60,839 nucleotides of DNA from Ruminococcus sp. (GCA_017457155.1 JAFTHZ010000013.1:1-60839), one strand, 5' to 3'; shown: positions 24,361 to 34,395, numbered from the stretch's first letter. Numbers and translations: made by a program. Notes: a model not told the origin generated them from the sequence alone.

Positions 24361-24397
24361 ACGGAGCATCGACTCAATGTCAATGCTCCGTTTTTTA
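24361..24397 (+). terminator. terminator of the acyltransferase gene
   Basis: ACGGAGCAT (24361-24369) pairs with ATGCTCCGT (24383-24391), followed by a run of T. Confidence 0.85.
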
Positions 24398-24424
24398 TAC
24401 TATAATATATTAAATATAATCAAA

Positions 24425-24461
24425 CAGGGCACACACCGAAACATCGATGTGTGCCCTTGCT
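24425..24461 (-). terminator. terminator of the metallophosphoesterase gene
   Basis: On the minus strand AGGGCACACA pairs with TGTGTGCCCT across a short loop, followed by GTTTGATTATATTT. Confidence 0.65.
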
Positions 24462-24467
24462 GTATAG

Positions 24468-27314
24468 TTACATATAGGGGTAGGTTGCGCAGGTGTACTT
24501 TCCGCCGGAAGTTCCGTTGATGTAGTATCCGATACCGGTCTCTCCTGTCAGGGTGATATCCACCGTCTGGCTGCCTGAGCCATTTGAAAAGATGATATTC
24601 TGATATGATGAATAATCAAAGGTAATAGAATATATCTTCTGATTCTGGCTGTTGGTCTTTGCATAGGTCATATCCGCGCCGGGCCATGATTTCATGGTGC
24701 CGCCGGAGCCCCATGCGTATGCCTTCACAGATGACCAGTTGTAGTTATTGGTGAAGTATACAGTTATCTCACCGCCTGCTGCAGCGCCCACAGGATTGTT
24801 CTCCTTCATTGTGTTGTAATCAGTGAGAGCTGTGCTGATCAGGCTGTATGCGGTGTTGACCTCATCTGCAGACAGGGAAGAAACTGTCACATTCTTGTAA
24901 GTATAGTAGGCTTTCTTGAGAGCCATATATGCGTCATAGGATGCATAGCAGTACTCTTCTGAAAGGGTAGTCTTGACAGAAGAAATGAGAGTTGTCAGCG
25001 AGGATGCTGTGGCTCCTGTGGGAGCAACCTCCTTCTTCTCAACAGGGAACACATCAATCATCTGTGCAACCTTCTTCTGGATGGTAGTTGCATCAACGAT
25101 ATTGACCTTTGTGTCGCCTGTGACATCTGCATTCTTTAAGCCCTGCTCTGTGAGGGAGTCAAGGAGCGCAACATGCTTCTGTATTGCAGTAGCATCCTTG
25201 ACATTTACTCTTCCGTCACAGGTTGCGTCGCCATAGAAAGGCTCCGGCTCCACAGGATTTGTGGGATTGGGAGCGGTAGCTGTGGGTTCGGGGTCTGAAA
25301 CTGTTGGTGTGGGGTCGGTTGTTATAGGCTGAGTATCAGGCTCTGTGACCTTCTCTGTGGCGGTGGGCTCGGGCTCTGTTTCCTCAGGCTCAACTATTGT
25401 GTAGCTACCCTTTATACCCTCTGTAACATAGGGAGCAAGCTGAAGGTCGCTTGACTTCAGAGATCCGGGGTCATTGTTGAACACGACCATATCAAAGGAA
25501 TCTGCAGGAATGTATGCATAGAACTGACCGGTGGCTGCGTCCTTTGTCATGGGGATTCCGGGCCATGTGAAGGTTGAGCTGTTTGTCTCGCTGCTAAATA
25601 CATACAGGTTAACATTGTTGCCCCAGGTTGAAGGAGCAGTGTAGGTGACCTTCTCGGAACCGATGACAACCTTACAGTTGTTCACCTCATAGGTATCTGT
25701 TCCCATCTTGCCCAGAACAGAATCATTGAACAGGAAGCTCATCTTTGTATATGATGAGGATATCTTTGCGGTATAGGTGCCGTCCTCGTTCTTTGTCATC
25801 TTTGTGCCGGGATAATCAATCTGCTCGATATCATCAGCATAAGCATAACAATATACATACTCGGTGTTCTTTGAGAGATTGCTGATATCAACAGTTACTG
25901 TAACTGTATCTTCGGATGCAGTATCATTGCCGATATCGTTCTTCACAAGCTCCTGACCGCTGTAATCAATGAGATATGTGTATGCGGGATAAATCAGGTT
26001 TCTGACCAGATCTGTGCCGTTGAAGATAACACAGTCATCGTATACATCTACAAAATATCCCTGAGAGCTGTCCTCACGCATCGCATACTCCAGAGAGCCG
26101 CCGCTGATGAGGGTTGTGCTGGTTGTGGCAGGGATATGGATTGTGTAGGCTGTTTTGCCGTTTTCGTTATCAATATTGTATCCGTATTTGAAATCAATGT
26201 GAGTGTGTCCGCTCATAAAGATAACATCAGGATACTGCTCAAGCAAAGCCTTCAGCTCTCTGACAACAGGATATGTATCCTGCAGGGCTCCGCCGTAGAG
26301 GGGAAGCTCCTTGTCATCGCCTGCGCCGTACTTGCTGAACAGTGCGTGTTCATTGATAAAAATCTTGTGTCCATCACCATAGTACTTTTTGAGCAGACCC
26401 TTGAGCCATGTCATCTGTGCCTGGGTGAACTCGTTGGACTCGTTGGGACTTGAGTCAAGCTCCAGCACCATAAAGATGAAGTGATCACCATTGGGTGCTG
26501 TGATCTCGTAGTAGCTCTCATCCTGCATAGCTTCGGTCTTAACATTCAGACCTGTGGCAGTCTTGTATGTTTCGATGCCGCGAGTGTAGGGAACATCAGC
26601 TGCCTTGTCTCCGTCAGACTTAGTCTCGTGGTTACCGTTTGTCTCATAAATAGGATTGCAGAAGCTGGAATTTGCGATTACCTTCTGGTATGCATCCCAC
26701 TCCACAGAATAGAGGTTTTCGTATCCGTTGATCATATCTCCGCAGATGGTAACAAAGTCTGCGTCTCTCTGTGCAGCTGCCTCCAGAGCCTGACCAAAGT
26801 GAAGCTCGCTGTAGGTGTAATAGGGAGGATCCTGCTTATGAATATGGATATCAGACAGTGCCTGGAAGTTATACTCCTTGTCTGCATCCTCGTACTTAAA
26901 CTGCTTTGACACAGGAAGATCATACACAGCGGCAGCTGAAGCCACGGTTTTTACTGTGGGTTCTGTGTCACTTCTGAAAGCAACAATTTTTGTGGCACCT
27001 GCAGGGATGGCAGTGAACTCATCAAAGTTAAAGCTTCGGGACTCTTTATCAAGATTGAGCTTTGTGATGTAAGAGTAACCCTCCAGAGCCTCGGTATCAT
27101 TCGCCCAGTACAGGTAGTACATACCGTAGTCGGACTGTGCTCCGCTGAGTACAATTCTGCCCTGTGCATAACCGGGGTTATCATAAAGGTACTTGTAGTC
27201 AATAGATAAGGTTTCTGATGCTGATGCCACAAGACTCACAACAGATCCTGACAGCACCATCATCACTACCAGAACCATTGATATGAAGGCTCTGATTTGT
27301 TTTGACTTTTTCAT
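24468..27314 (-). CDS. secreted metallophosphoesterase with starch-binding-like modules and dockerin
   Basis: 948 residues. Signal peptide 1-33. A calcineurin-like phosphoesterase (about 145-400) has the metal ligands DIH (155-157), GD (192-193), GNHE (227-230) and a later GHTH. Two beta-sandwich modules follow, with paired 'WPGIPMT'-type motifs resembling CBM26 starch-binding modules, then a Thr/Pro/Glu linker and a type I dockerin (GDATCDGRVNVKDATAIQK; ADVTGDTKVNIVD). A helical FIVAR-like segment and a final CBM26-like module (KSWPGADMTY) close the protein. The start is set at the ATG behind AAGGAGG. The phosphoester substrate outside the cell is unknown. Confidence 0.85.
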   Translation of the reverse strand: MKKSKQIRAFISMVLVVMMVLSGSVVSLVASASETLSIDYKYLYDNPGYAQGRIVLSGAQSDYGMYYLYWANDTEALEGYSYITKLNLDKESRSFNFDEFTAIPAGATKIVAFRSDTEPTVKTVASAAAVYDLPVSKQFKYEDADKEYNFQALSDIHIHKQDPPYYTYSELHFGQALEAAAQRDADFVTICGDMINGYENLYSVEWDAYQKVIANSSFCNPIYETNGNHETKSDGDKAADVPYTRGIETYKTATGLNVKTEAMQDESYYEITAPNGDHFIFMVLELDSSPNESNEFTQAQMTWLKGLLKKYYGDGHKIFINEHALFSKYGAGDDKELPLYGGALQDTYPVVRELKALLEQYPDVIFMSGHTHIDFKYGYNIDNENGKTAYTIHIPATTSTTLISGGSLEYAMREDSSQGYFVDVYDDCVIFNGTDLVRNLIYPAYTYLIDYSGQELVKNDIGNDTASEDTVTVTVDISNLSKNTEYVYCYAYADDIEQIDYPGTKMTKNEDGTYTAKISSSYTKMSFLFNDSVLGKMGTDTYEVNNCKVVIGSEKVTYTAPSTWGNNVNLYVFSSETNSSTFTWPGIPMTKDAATGQFYAYIPADSFDMVVFNNDPGSLKSSDLQLAPYVTEGIKGSYTIVEPEETEPEPTATEKVTEPDTQPITTDPTPTVSDPEPTATAPNPTNPVEPEPFYGDATCDGRVNVKDATAIQKHVALLDSLTEQGLKNADVTGDTKVNIVDATTIQKKVAQMIDVFPVEKKEVAPTGATASSLTTLISSVKTTLSEEYCYASYDAYMALKKAYYTYKNVTVSSLSADEVNTAYSLISTALTDYNTMKENNPVGAAAGGEITVYFTNNYNWSSVKAYAWGSGGTMKSWPGADMTYAKTNSQNQKIYSITFDYSSYQNIIFSNGSGSQTVDITLTGETGIGYYINGTSGGKYTCATYPYM

Positions 27315-27431
27315 ATTATTCCTCCTTGTCGCTGTAACCATTACAGTATATATATAAAATAGCACATTTTTCACCAAAGTCCTATTAACAAATCTCATAG
27401 AATTGAGGCTTCTTATCTGTGCAAATTGCAG

Positions 27432-30257
27432 TTATGCTTCGTCATTTTCATCAAAAACCGCTGCTTCTTCACTATCAAATGTGCTATCCTCTTCGGGATT
27501 GTTTTCCTTATAAGGAGTTCCCTCTGTGTCCAAGCACACATTAGGAGTGTGCTTTCTGCATCTGAGGCTAAGAACACAAAGAATCACGAAAGCCGCAATT
27601 CCAACCATGCTGACAGCAACACCTGCCCAAAATCCGGGGCTACTGTATCTGAGCTCGATTGTATGCTCACCCTGTGAAAGCTCAAGGGCGATACATGTAT
27701 CTGCAACAGGGATAATCTCTGCTTTTTCTCCGTCAACATAAGCTGTCCATCCCTCGTCATAGAAAACCGAGGTGTAGAACAGTCCGTCCTCTGACGCATT
27801 GATCGTACCCTTGACGCAGGTATCCGACCACTCTGTGGGGGTCATTGTGTCCTGACGGAGTCTCTCAACTCCTCTGTCAAACACATCATCGTTAATCCTT
27901 ACAAGTGTAGTTGTCAGGCTTGAGATTTTTCCCTTCTCAGCGCCCATATTCACACGCAGATGATCTCCCTGTGCAAAATCTCCCAGCGCTGCCAGATATA
28001 CATAATCCTGATTGAGTTTTATGGGGTTATCCTCGTCGTCGTTGACTATAATCTCAACCTTGCCCTCAGAGCTTGAGTAGAACATTCCGTAGTAGGTTCC
28101 GTCCTCGGGAATATCATACTCGGTGCTGAGGTTCACATTCTTAGAATCCTTTTCGGGAGTCATATCCTTCAGGTCAACGGAGAATACATCTGTGTCGCTC
28201 TGCTGTCTGCACAGCACCACTCCATCCTCCTTGCTGCGCAGAGTAACCGAGGGGCTCACCGCCTCAAAAAGTTCATCCTCGATACCTGTTGCAGCCGCAA
28301 AAATATCGCTCTGTGCATTGATGGGGAAATAAGACTCATCGTGAAGAGTAATATCAGCAAGTTTCTTCTCCGCCATGAAACCCATAGGCACATAGGCAGT
28401 ATTCTTGTACAGAGTACACTCATCTGTTGTTGCAACGGCCTGAGTATATCTGCTGTCAGCAGCTGTCTGTCCGTCTCTGCCAATAAGGTATTTTACATTC
28501 AGAAAAAGATTGGTCACGGGGCTTGTCTCAAAGTATGCGTATCTGTTGTTTATCACAGAACTGGCAAGACCCATCTCCGACATAAAGTCGGTATAAGAAG
28601 AGTTTACCATTGAATTGAAGGTAGTGATTCCGTACATACCATACATATCACCATCATTGAGGGAATAGTACTTCAGAAACTCTGTACGGTACAGCTCCCC
28701 TTCTGCGCTGTCCTCAAGGGCTATCTGCTCAAGTTCAGAGACTTCAGCATAATTCTGGGGAAAATCATCGATTTTAGTACTGCCTACGGTTCTGACTCCG
28801 TAATAGGCATTGAATCCCATTTCGCCAACCACCAGCACACACAACAGAAGGCTGAATATACGATAATCCAGCTTGCCTGCTCTATGCAGGAGCATAAGGG
28901 TGATAAACGCTCCCACAAGTACCGCTGTCACAGCAATTGAAATCTTTCGCTGTACAAAATATGACATAGCAAGATACAGCACAATTATCACAGAAGCTGC
29001 AATAAAGCTGATTTTGCTGAATTTGTCAACAAGAGTAAAAGCCCTGTATGCCAGAACAACCAACGCAAAGGAGAAGATAAAACTCCATCTGTAGTAAACC
29101 ATGGCAGGGGTATTCATTCCGTGCCAGATGTAGTTAAGGTGATTGACCACAAAGCTGAGCACAAAGAACACAAGCACAGAGCCGCTGATAAGCTTCTCCT
29201 TGAGCTTGATTTTTCCTGTTGTGAAATAGAACACTCCCAGCACAAGAGACAGCACTCCGCAGGCAATATTGGGAGCTCCCCTGTCCATTGTAATGGGCCT
29301 TGTGTATGCAATAAGGTTTCCCAGTGTGCGTACTATGGCCTTGAAACTGCTGATTATCTGATACTTCCAGCCCTGACCATCATTGTATCCGAATCCGTAG
29401 TTGACTGTATATATAGTCGGAAAACCCGCAACGTCTGATGATGAGTCAGACATCTGCAGCGCCATGAATACCGGCACAGTAACAGCCGCGGTAATCATAA
29501 ACGCCACCAGGGTATACAAAAGCATTTTGCCTGCGTTTTTGAGGCTTTCTTTAAATCCTGCGAAGGTGACTATTGTATAGCACACAGAGAACAAAAGCAC
29601 AAACAGACACACCATATAGCCTATATAGAAATTGCACAGCACAGCCAGTGCCAGCGAGATAATATACAGAGAGAACCTTCTGTCACGAAGAACAGAGATC
29701 ACTCCCGCCGCAACCAAGGGTAGCAGTGCCACTGTGTCAAGCCACATCATGTTCCAGTAATATCCCGTAATATATGCACACAAAGCATACATAAGAGAGA
29801 AATACACCAGGGACAGATCGTTTCTCAGGAACACCTTGCGGAAGAATATGGCAGAAAAGCCTCCTGCACATCCGACACGTACAGCAACGGTAAAGGCAAG
29901 GTAAACCTGCAGCCACGGAGTACCCGAGGGAATAAATCGTGCAAAAAGATACAGAGGGCTTCCCAGGTAGTTTCCCAGCACTCCGAGGAAGTTGGCACCT
30001 CCGCCCGTATTCCACGAATACATCAAGGACTCCCCGCTCTTCAGCTTATGCTGGTATTCTACAAGAAAGGGATAGTACTGGTGCCACGAATCCGCCACCA
30101 TTATCATTTTATTGCCGAAGGGATAGAACCTGTTCAGCGCAAAAGCCAAAAGCATAATGGCAGCAGGCACAAGGAATGCAAGGATGACAAAAAGATTTCT
30201 GCGGAAGAAACCCTCCCTGCATTTCGGGCACAACTTTCTGTCTGTAGATTCTGACAT
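27432..30257 (-). CDS. YfhO-family polytopic membrane protein
   Basis: 941 residues. A short cytosolic start with a CPKC pair leads to about 13 transmembrane helices, the first loop carrying DSWHQYYPF and NTGGGANFLG, both typical of YfhO. A large extracellular region follows and one final transmembrane helix lies near residue 890. Members are GT-C-like proteins, some needed to glycosylate lipoteichoic acid in Gram-positives. The ATG lies 9 bases after GGAGG; a TTG three codons earlier is less likely. It has its own consensus promoter. Confidence 0.85.
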   Translation of the reverse strand: MSESTDRKLCPKCREGFFRRNLFVILAFLVPAAIMLLAFALNRFYPFGNKMIMVADSWHQYYPFLVEYQHKLKSGESLMYSWNTGGGANFLGVLGNYLGSPLYLFARFIPSGTPWLQVYLAFTVAVRVGCAGGFSAIFFRKVFLRNDLSLVYFSLMYALCAYITGYYWNMMWLDTVALLPLVAAGVISVLRDRRFSLYIISLALAVLCNFYIGYMVCLFVLLFSVCYTIVTFAGFKESLKNAGKMLLYTLVAFMITAAVTVPVFMALQMSDSSSDVAGFPTIYTVNYGFGYNDGQGWKYQIISSFKAIVRTLGNLIAYTRPITMDRGAPNIACGVLSLVLGVFYFTTGKIKLKEKLISGSVLVFFVLSFVVNHLNYIWHGMNTPAMVYYRWSFIFSFALVVLAYRAFTLVDKFSKISFIAASVIIVLYLAMSYFVQRKISIAVTAVLVGAFITLMLLHRAGKLDYRIFSLLLCVLVVGEMGFNAYYGVRTVGSTKIDDFPQNYAEVSELEQIALEDSAEGELYRTEFLKYYSLNDGDMYGMYGITTFNSMVNSSYTDFMSEMGLASSVINNRYAYFETSPVTNLFLNVKYLIGRDGQTAADSRYTQAVATTDECTLYKNTAYVPMGFMAEKKLADITLHDESYFPINAQSDIFAAATGIEDELFEAVSPSVTLRSKEDGVVLCRQQSDTDVFSVDLKDMTPEKDSKNVNLSTEYDIPEDGTYYGMFYSSSEGKVEIIVNDDEDNPIKLNQDYVYLAALGDFAQGDHLRVNMGAEKGKISSLTTTLVRINDDVFDRGVERLRQDTMTPTEWSDTCVKGTINASEDGLFYTSVFYDEGWTAYVDGEKAEIIPVADTCIALELSQGEHTIELRYSSPGFWAGVAVSMVGIAAFVILCVLSLRCRKHTPNVCLDTEGTPYKENNPEEDSTFDSEEAAVFDENDEA

Positions 30258-30307
30258 AGTATGCAACCTCCATACATCAGATTATCACATTGATTCTTAA
30301 TATTTTT

Positions 30308-30336
30308 ATTATACAAGGGGCATATCCAATTGTCAA
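30308..30336 (-). promoter_or_regulatory. promoter of the YfhO-family gene
   Basis: Minus strand TTGACA (30331-30336), 17-base spacer and TATAAT (30308-30313), both perfect. Confidence 0.78.
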
Positions 30337-30380
30337 AGAAATACACGCAATATTCCACCTCTGAAACCGACTTTTTTCTA

Positions 30381-30408
30381 TTGACCTGATAAAACCAGAT
30401 GGTATAAT
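30381..30408 (+). promoter_or_regulatory. promoter of the aminopeptidase/SGNH operon
   Basis: TTGACC (30381-30386), 16-base spacer and TATAAT (30403-30408), about 50 bases before the start codon. Confidence 0.65.
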
Positions 30409-30460
30409 AAGATTACAGAGCATACACATCAAAATAGCTCAGAGAAAAGAGAGATTCACT

Positions 30461-31687
30461 ATGAAAAAAACAATACTGAGAGATTACGCCAAGCTCCTTG
30501 CACGCAAGGGTGTCAACATCCAGAAGAATCAGGAAGTTGTCATTGTTGCTGAGCTTGACCAACCTGAATTTGTAAAAATGCTGGTCGAGGAATGCTACCG
30601 CGCAGGAGCAGGCAAAGTCACCGTTGAATGGAGCTGGCAGCCCCTGAGAAAGCTTGACGTCCGCTACCAGAAGGAGAAGGTGCTCTCCAAAGTAGAGGAC
30701 TGGGAGGTAGAGAAGATCAAACACAGAGTCAAGACCCTCCCTGCTATGATTTATCTAGAGAGCGAAGACCCCGACGGACTCAAGGGTGTCAACCAGAAGA
30801 AGATGCAGAAATGTCTGGGTATCCGCCGCGGCGTATTCAAACCCTACAGAGACGAAATGGACAATAAGTACCAGTGGTGTATCGCCGCAGTTGCCGGCAA
30901 GGACTGGGCGAAGAAAGTATTCCCCGGAGTCCGTGCTTCCGTAGCAGTCGAAAAGTTGTGGGAGGCTATCCTCTACACATCCAGAGCTCAGGGAGACGGA
31001 ATCAAAAACTGGGAGGAACACAACGCAGACCTCAAAAACCGCTACGAGTACCTGAACTCTCTGGGAATTTCCGAACTTCACTACACATCCTCAAACGGTA
31101 CCGACCTGACTGTGGGTCTTCTTCCTGAGGGGCGCTTCATGGGCGGAAGTGATGTTCTTCTGAACTCCGATGTAGAGTACAACGCAAACATCCCCTCCGA
31201 GGAGGTATTCACCTCTCCTGACAGAAACCGTGCAGATGGTGTTGTATACGCATCCATGCCCCTGTCATATCAGGGTGCTCTCATCGAGAACTTCTACCTC
31301 AGACTGGAGAACGGAAAGATCGTTGAAGCCCACGCAGAGAAGGGCGAGGAACTCCTCAACTCTATTCTGGATACTGACGAGGGAGCCCGTTATCTGGGAG
31401 AGTGCGCACTCGTGCCCTTTGATTCCCCCATCCGCAACAGCGGTATCCTCTTCTACAACACACTCTTTGACGAGAACGCTGCCTGTCACCTCGCTTTCGG
31501 CGAAGGCTTCAGCTCCTGTGTCAGAGACTACGAGAAATACACTCTGGAGGAAATCAGAGCCCTGGGTATCAACAACAGCATTGTCCACGTAGACTTTATG
31601 ATTGGCACTGAGGATCTGGACATCACCGCCAAAACCTATGACGGAAAAGAGGTCCCCATTTTCAGAAATGGAAACTGGGCTTTCTGA
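30461..31687 (+). CDS. M29 family aminopeptidase (AmpS/PepS-like)
   Basis: 408 residues, the usual length for thermophilic-type (M29) metallo-aminopeptidases, which remove N-terminal residues from peptides in the cytoplasm. No signal peptide. Family features are the N-terminal YAKLLARKGVNIQKNQEVVI, GLLPEGRFMGG, NIPSEEVFTSPDRNRADGVV with a metal-binding Glu, LAFGEGF, and IVHVDFMIG near the C-terminus with a metal-ligand His and Asp. Its ATG follows AGAGAGATT. It probably helps peptide recycling; the 28-base gap to the SGNH gene implies one transcript. Confidence 0.9.
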   Translation: MKKTILRDYAKLLARKGVNIQKNQEVVIVAELDQPEFVKMLVEECYRAGAGKVTVEWSWQPLRKLDVRYQKEKVLSKVEDWEVEKIKHRVKTLPAMIYLESEDPDGLKGVNQKKMQKCLGIRRGVFKPYRDEMDNKYQWCIAAVAGKDWAKKVFPGVRASVAVEKLWEAILYTSRAQGDGIKNWEEHNADLKNRYEYLNSLGISELHYTSSNGTDLTVGLLPEGRFMGGSDVLLNSDVEYNANIPSEEVFTSPDRNRADGVVYASMPLSYQGALIENFYLRLENGKIVEAHAEKGEELLNSILDTDEGARYLGECALVPFDSPIRNSGILFYNTLFDENAACHLAFGEGFSSCVRDYEKYTLEEIRALGINNSIVHVDFMIGTEDLDITAKTYDGKEVPIFRNGNWAF

Positions 31688-31715
31688 TAAATCCGAAAAG
31701 ACAAAGGAGCGAACT

Positions 31716-32738
31716 ATGAAAAAATCATCAAGAACACTTGCCCTGATTATGGCAATCCTCATGGTTGCAGGCTGTACTGTACTCACCTGCTCTGCCAGCG
31801 ATGAAACCTACAAACTGTCAGTATACGGTGACTCCATCGCCGCCTGCTACGGACTGGAAGATCCCCTCACAGGTTATCCCACCCTCATCACACAGGACAA
31901 GCCATATACACTGAATAACGAGGCCATATCCGGCGACGAAACATCTGATATGCTCAGACTGTTACAAACCTCTGACGCTACTCGGAAGAACATTGCCGAA
32001 TCAGAGCTTCTGGTTATTTCTATCGGAGGCAACGATCTGCTCGGACCCCTGCAGAGAGCAACCACCGCAGAGCTGTTTGACCTTATGATGAACAAAGAGA
32101 ACTCCGCTCTCATCAAGAACGCTCTCGCATCTGCAAGCACAAATCTCGCAACTATTACAAAGGAGATCCGCTCCCTCAACGCTGACTGCACCATCATCTT
32201 CCAGACCATATACAACCCCATATATGCAAACGAAACCTACAAAAACTATGCTACGCTGATAGATTCCTTCGCCCCTATTTTTAACTCAATGTTCTATACT
32301 CTTGCTGAGAGTGATGATAAAATTTTTGTTGCCGATGTATTCACTGCCTTTGACAATTACTACAAAGAGACAGGTAAATTCGACATCATTCAGGCCGACG
32401 GAATCCACCCCTCACAGGCAGGACACAGTCTCATCGCAGATGTTATCCTTGAGCTCATGGCAGAGCTGGAGGCAGCAGGGGTGCTACCTGTTGTCCCCGC
32501 TGAGAAGCCCCGTTACCTTGTAGGCGACTCTGACGGCTCAGAAAAAATCACCATCAGCGACGCAACTGCAATCCAGAAAAGTCTGGCAGGACTCATCACC
32601 TTCTCGTCAGAGAAGCAACAGCTGGCCGCTGACTCTGACAGAAGCGGCAACATCAACGTAAAGGATGCCACAGAAATCCAGAAGTTCCTGGCAGGGCTCC
32701 TTACTGAAACAGCAGTCAACACCTACGTAGAATACTGA
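31716..32738 (+). CDS. secreted SGNH/GDSL hydrolase with C-terminal dockerin
   Basis: 340 residues. The hydrophobic N-terminus ends either as a normal signal peptide (SAS, about residue 27) or as a lipoprotein signal, since VAGC occurs at 17-20. The SGNH fold shows GDS (38-40, catalytic Ser40), a Gly block, GGND and late DGIHPSQAGH with Asp and His. Such enzymes deacylate glycans or lipids. The last 70 residues are a type I dockerin (DSDGSEKITISDATAIQK; DSDRSGNINVKDATEIQK). AAGGAG before ATG. It could act as a carbohydrate esterase in a cohesin-bound complex. Confidence 0.88.
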   Translation: MKKSSRTLALIMAILMVAGCTVLTCSASDETYKLSVYGDSIAACYGLEDPLTGYPTLITQDKPYTLNNEAISGDETSDMLRLLQTSDATRKNIAESELLVISIGGNDLLGPLQRATTAELFDLMMNKENSALIKNALASASTNLATITKEIRSLNADCTIIFQTIYNPIYANETYKNYATLIDSFAPIFNSMFYTLAESDDKIFVADVFTAFDNYYKETGKFDIIQADGIHPSQAGHSLIADVILELMAELEAAGVLPVVPAEKPRYLVGDSDGSEKITISDATAIQKSLAGLITFSSEKQQLAADSDRSGNINVKDATEIQKFLAGLLTETAVNTYVEY

Positions 32739-32747
32739 TAAAAAACA

Positions 32748-32787
32748 ACAAAACCGCCGTGGAAGTTTCCACAGCGGTTTTCTTTAT
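32748..32787. terminator. bidirectional terminator
   Basis: AAAACCGC and GCGGTTTT flank an inner GTGG/CCAC stem, with T-rich sequence on both sides. It lies between the SGNH gene and the convergent AEC transporter. Confidence 0.8.
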
Positions 32788-32793
32788 GTATTT

Positions 32794-33720
32794 TTAACCA
32801 AGCAAAAGCATCATCAGGGGCATGGACACAATGCTCATCAGTGTGCCCAGAAGCACCACCGCAGACGCAGTAGCCTGACCCTGGCCACCTATCTCTGCAA
32901 AGTTCAGCACGTTGCTGGCCACAGGACAGGCAAACAGTATGAAGCTGAGTTGTCTGATAAAATCATCAACAGGCAAAATCCACACCGCAAGCAAAACTAC
33001 TGCGGGCACCGCCATCTGCTTTATGAGTATCACCACATAGTGTCCCAGATGACAGAACAGCTCCTTGCCTTTGACGGTCGCAAGTCTCATTCCCAGTATT
33101 GTCATACACAAGGGAGTGGATATCTTGCCTCCCAGAGACACCGCCTCAGACAGTAGAGAGGGCAGCTTCACAGAAAGCACAAACAGTATAAATGCACCCA
33201 CAAAAGAAATGGTCGAAGGATTCAATATCAGTCGTAGAGGCTTTATGTACTGTTTGTCACGGGTGATGATATACAACACCAGCGTCCAGCACAGAAGATT
33301 CATAGCCAAAGTAAATACTAGACAATACACCGCAGCATCTGACCGCTGAGGGAATAGTCTCTCAACAACAGGTATGCCAAAGAAGCCACAGTTGCCCAGC
33401 ACCAAAGCAATATTGAAGATTCTGTATCGGACATCCTCAGCACCCTCTCGGCGGAGAATAAAATAAAAAAGCAACAGAAGTCCCAGCTGAGCCCCGAGAG
33501 CAATCAGAAAAAACACTCCCAATCCCAAAAGCAAATCAGGGGAGAAATCCGCCTTGTCAAAGGAATAGAAGGTCAGACAAGGCTGACACACATACAGAAG
33601 AAATTTTGCAAAAGCAGGGATGGAAGTCTTATCCACCAGCTTACTCTTTATCATCAGAAACCCCGGCACCGCATACATCAGCAGCAGCGCCACAGAGGAG
33701 GCTGTCGTCACAAACATCAT
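32794..33720 (-). CDS. AEC family transporter (auxin efflux carrier-like permease)
   Basis: 308 residues with about ten hydrophobic helices, beginning SVALLLMYAVPGFLMIKSKLV and containing LLYVCQPCLTFYSF and FNIALVLGNCGFFGIPV, the paired helix breaks typical of AEC carriers. Bacterial members move organic acids or amino acids such as malate. No neighbour points to a substrate. Monocistronic, with a terminator immediately downstream. The ribosome-binding site before ATG is weak, so the start may be the second ATG. Confidence 0.85.
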   Translation of the reverse strand: MMFVTTASSVALLLMYAVPGFLMIKSKLVDKTSIPAFAKFLLYVCQPCLTFYSFDKADFSPDLLLGLGVFFLIALGAQLGLLLLFYFILRREGAEDVRYRIFNIALVLGNCGFFGIPVVERLFPQRSDAAVYCLVFTLAMNLLCWTLVLYIITRDKQYIKPLRLILNPSTISFVGAFILFVLSVKLPSLLSEAVSLGGKISTPLCMTILGMRLATVKGKELFCHLGHYVVILIKQMAVPAVVLLAVWILPVDDFIRQLSFILFACPVASNVLNFAEIGGQGQATASAVVLLGTLMSIVSMPLMMLLLG

Positions 33721-33872
33721 AAATAATCACCGTCATCCATTGTATCACTATTCCCCAAAAATCACAACATAAAAAATCCTGAACCATCCTTTTCCTCTCT
33801 GCGTACAAACTCTCAAACCTAAAAGAAAAAGCAGACACCACAGTAACTGTGATGTCTGCTCTGTAAAAGCTC

Positions 33873-34385
33873 TTATTTTTCAGGCGCAATGTAGTTTTTT
33901 CTCAAAAGTTCTTTCTCAATTCTATCAAGCACCTCTTCGCTGTCTGCGCGTACGGTGTGATAGTGATATCCGCCTGTAATGCTCATAAGCTCTGTGGATT
34001 TGCCTGTTCTGACTCCCTCGATAAACTGCTTGATATGCATGGGAGAGAAGATATTGAGCTTTGCCTCTATCCTGCCGTACACCTTGTGCCAGACGAACAC
34101 ATCCACCACGGTGCCTCCAAGTTCCACAATGGTAGTCAGCTCATCCTCTGTTTCCTCACTGGTGTGACGCACCTTGAACACCCGCTGTACAAGAGGGGTA
34201 TCCTGCACAAGATAGCCTTTGTGGGTAGAGAGAATGTCGTACCCCTCTGCCTTGAGCAACGCCATATCCTGCACTATGATCTGTCGTGAAACCCCGAACT
34301 TTTCAGAAAGCACTGCTCCCGGGACGGGTCTCTGTTCTGACAGAAGATAGGTAACAATGGACTTACGTCTTTCTTCTGCTTTCAT
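33873..34385 (-). CDS. niaR: NAD biosynthesis repressor NiaR
   Basis: 170 residues: an N-terminal winged helix (SIVTYLLSEQRPVPGAVLSEKFGVSRQIIVQDM) and a C-terminal 3H domain with the expected His74, His141 and His143 that in the family hold a metal and nicotinate. NiaR represses NAD synthesis and niacin uptake when nicotinate is present. It is the last gene of nadA-nadB-nadC-niaR, 10 bases after nadC, and the operon promoter carries a dyad, so autoregulation is likely. A GTG upstream in frame is less suitable than the ATG behind GAGG. Confidence 0.9.
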   Translation of the reverse strand: MKAEERRKSIVTYLLSEQRPVPGAVLSEKFGVSRQIIVQDMALLKAEGYDILSTHKGYLVQDTPLVQRVFKVRHTSEETEDELTTIVELGGTVVDVFVWHKVYGRIEAKLNIFSPMHIKQFIEGVRTGKSTELMSITGGYHYHTVRADSEEVLDRIEKELLRKNYIAPEK

Positions 34386-34395
34386 CCCAAGCACC

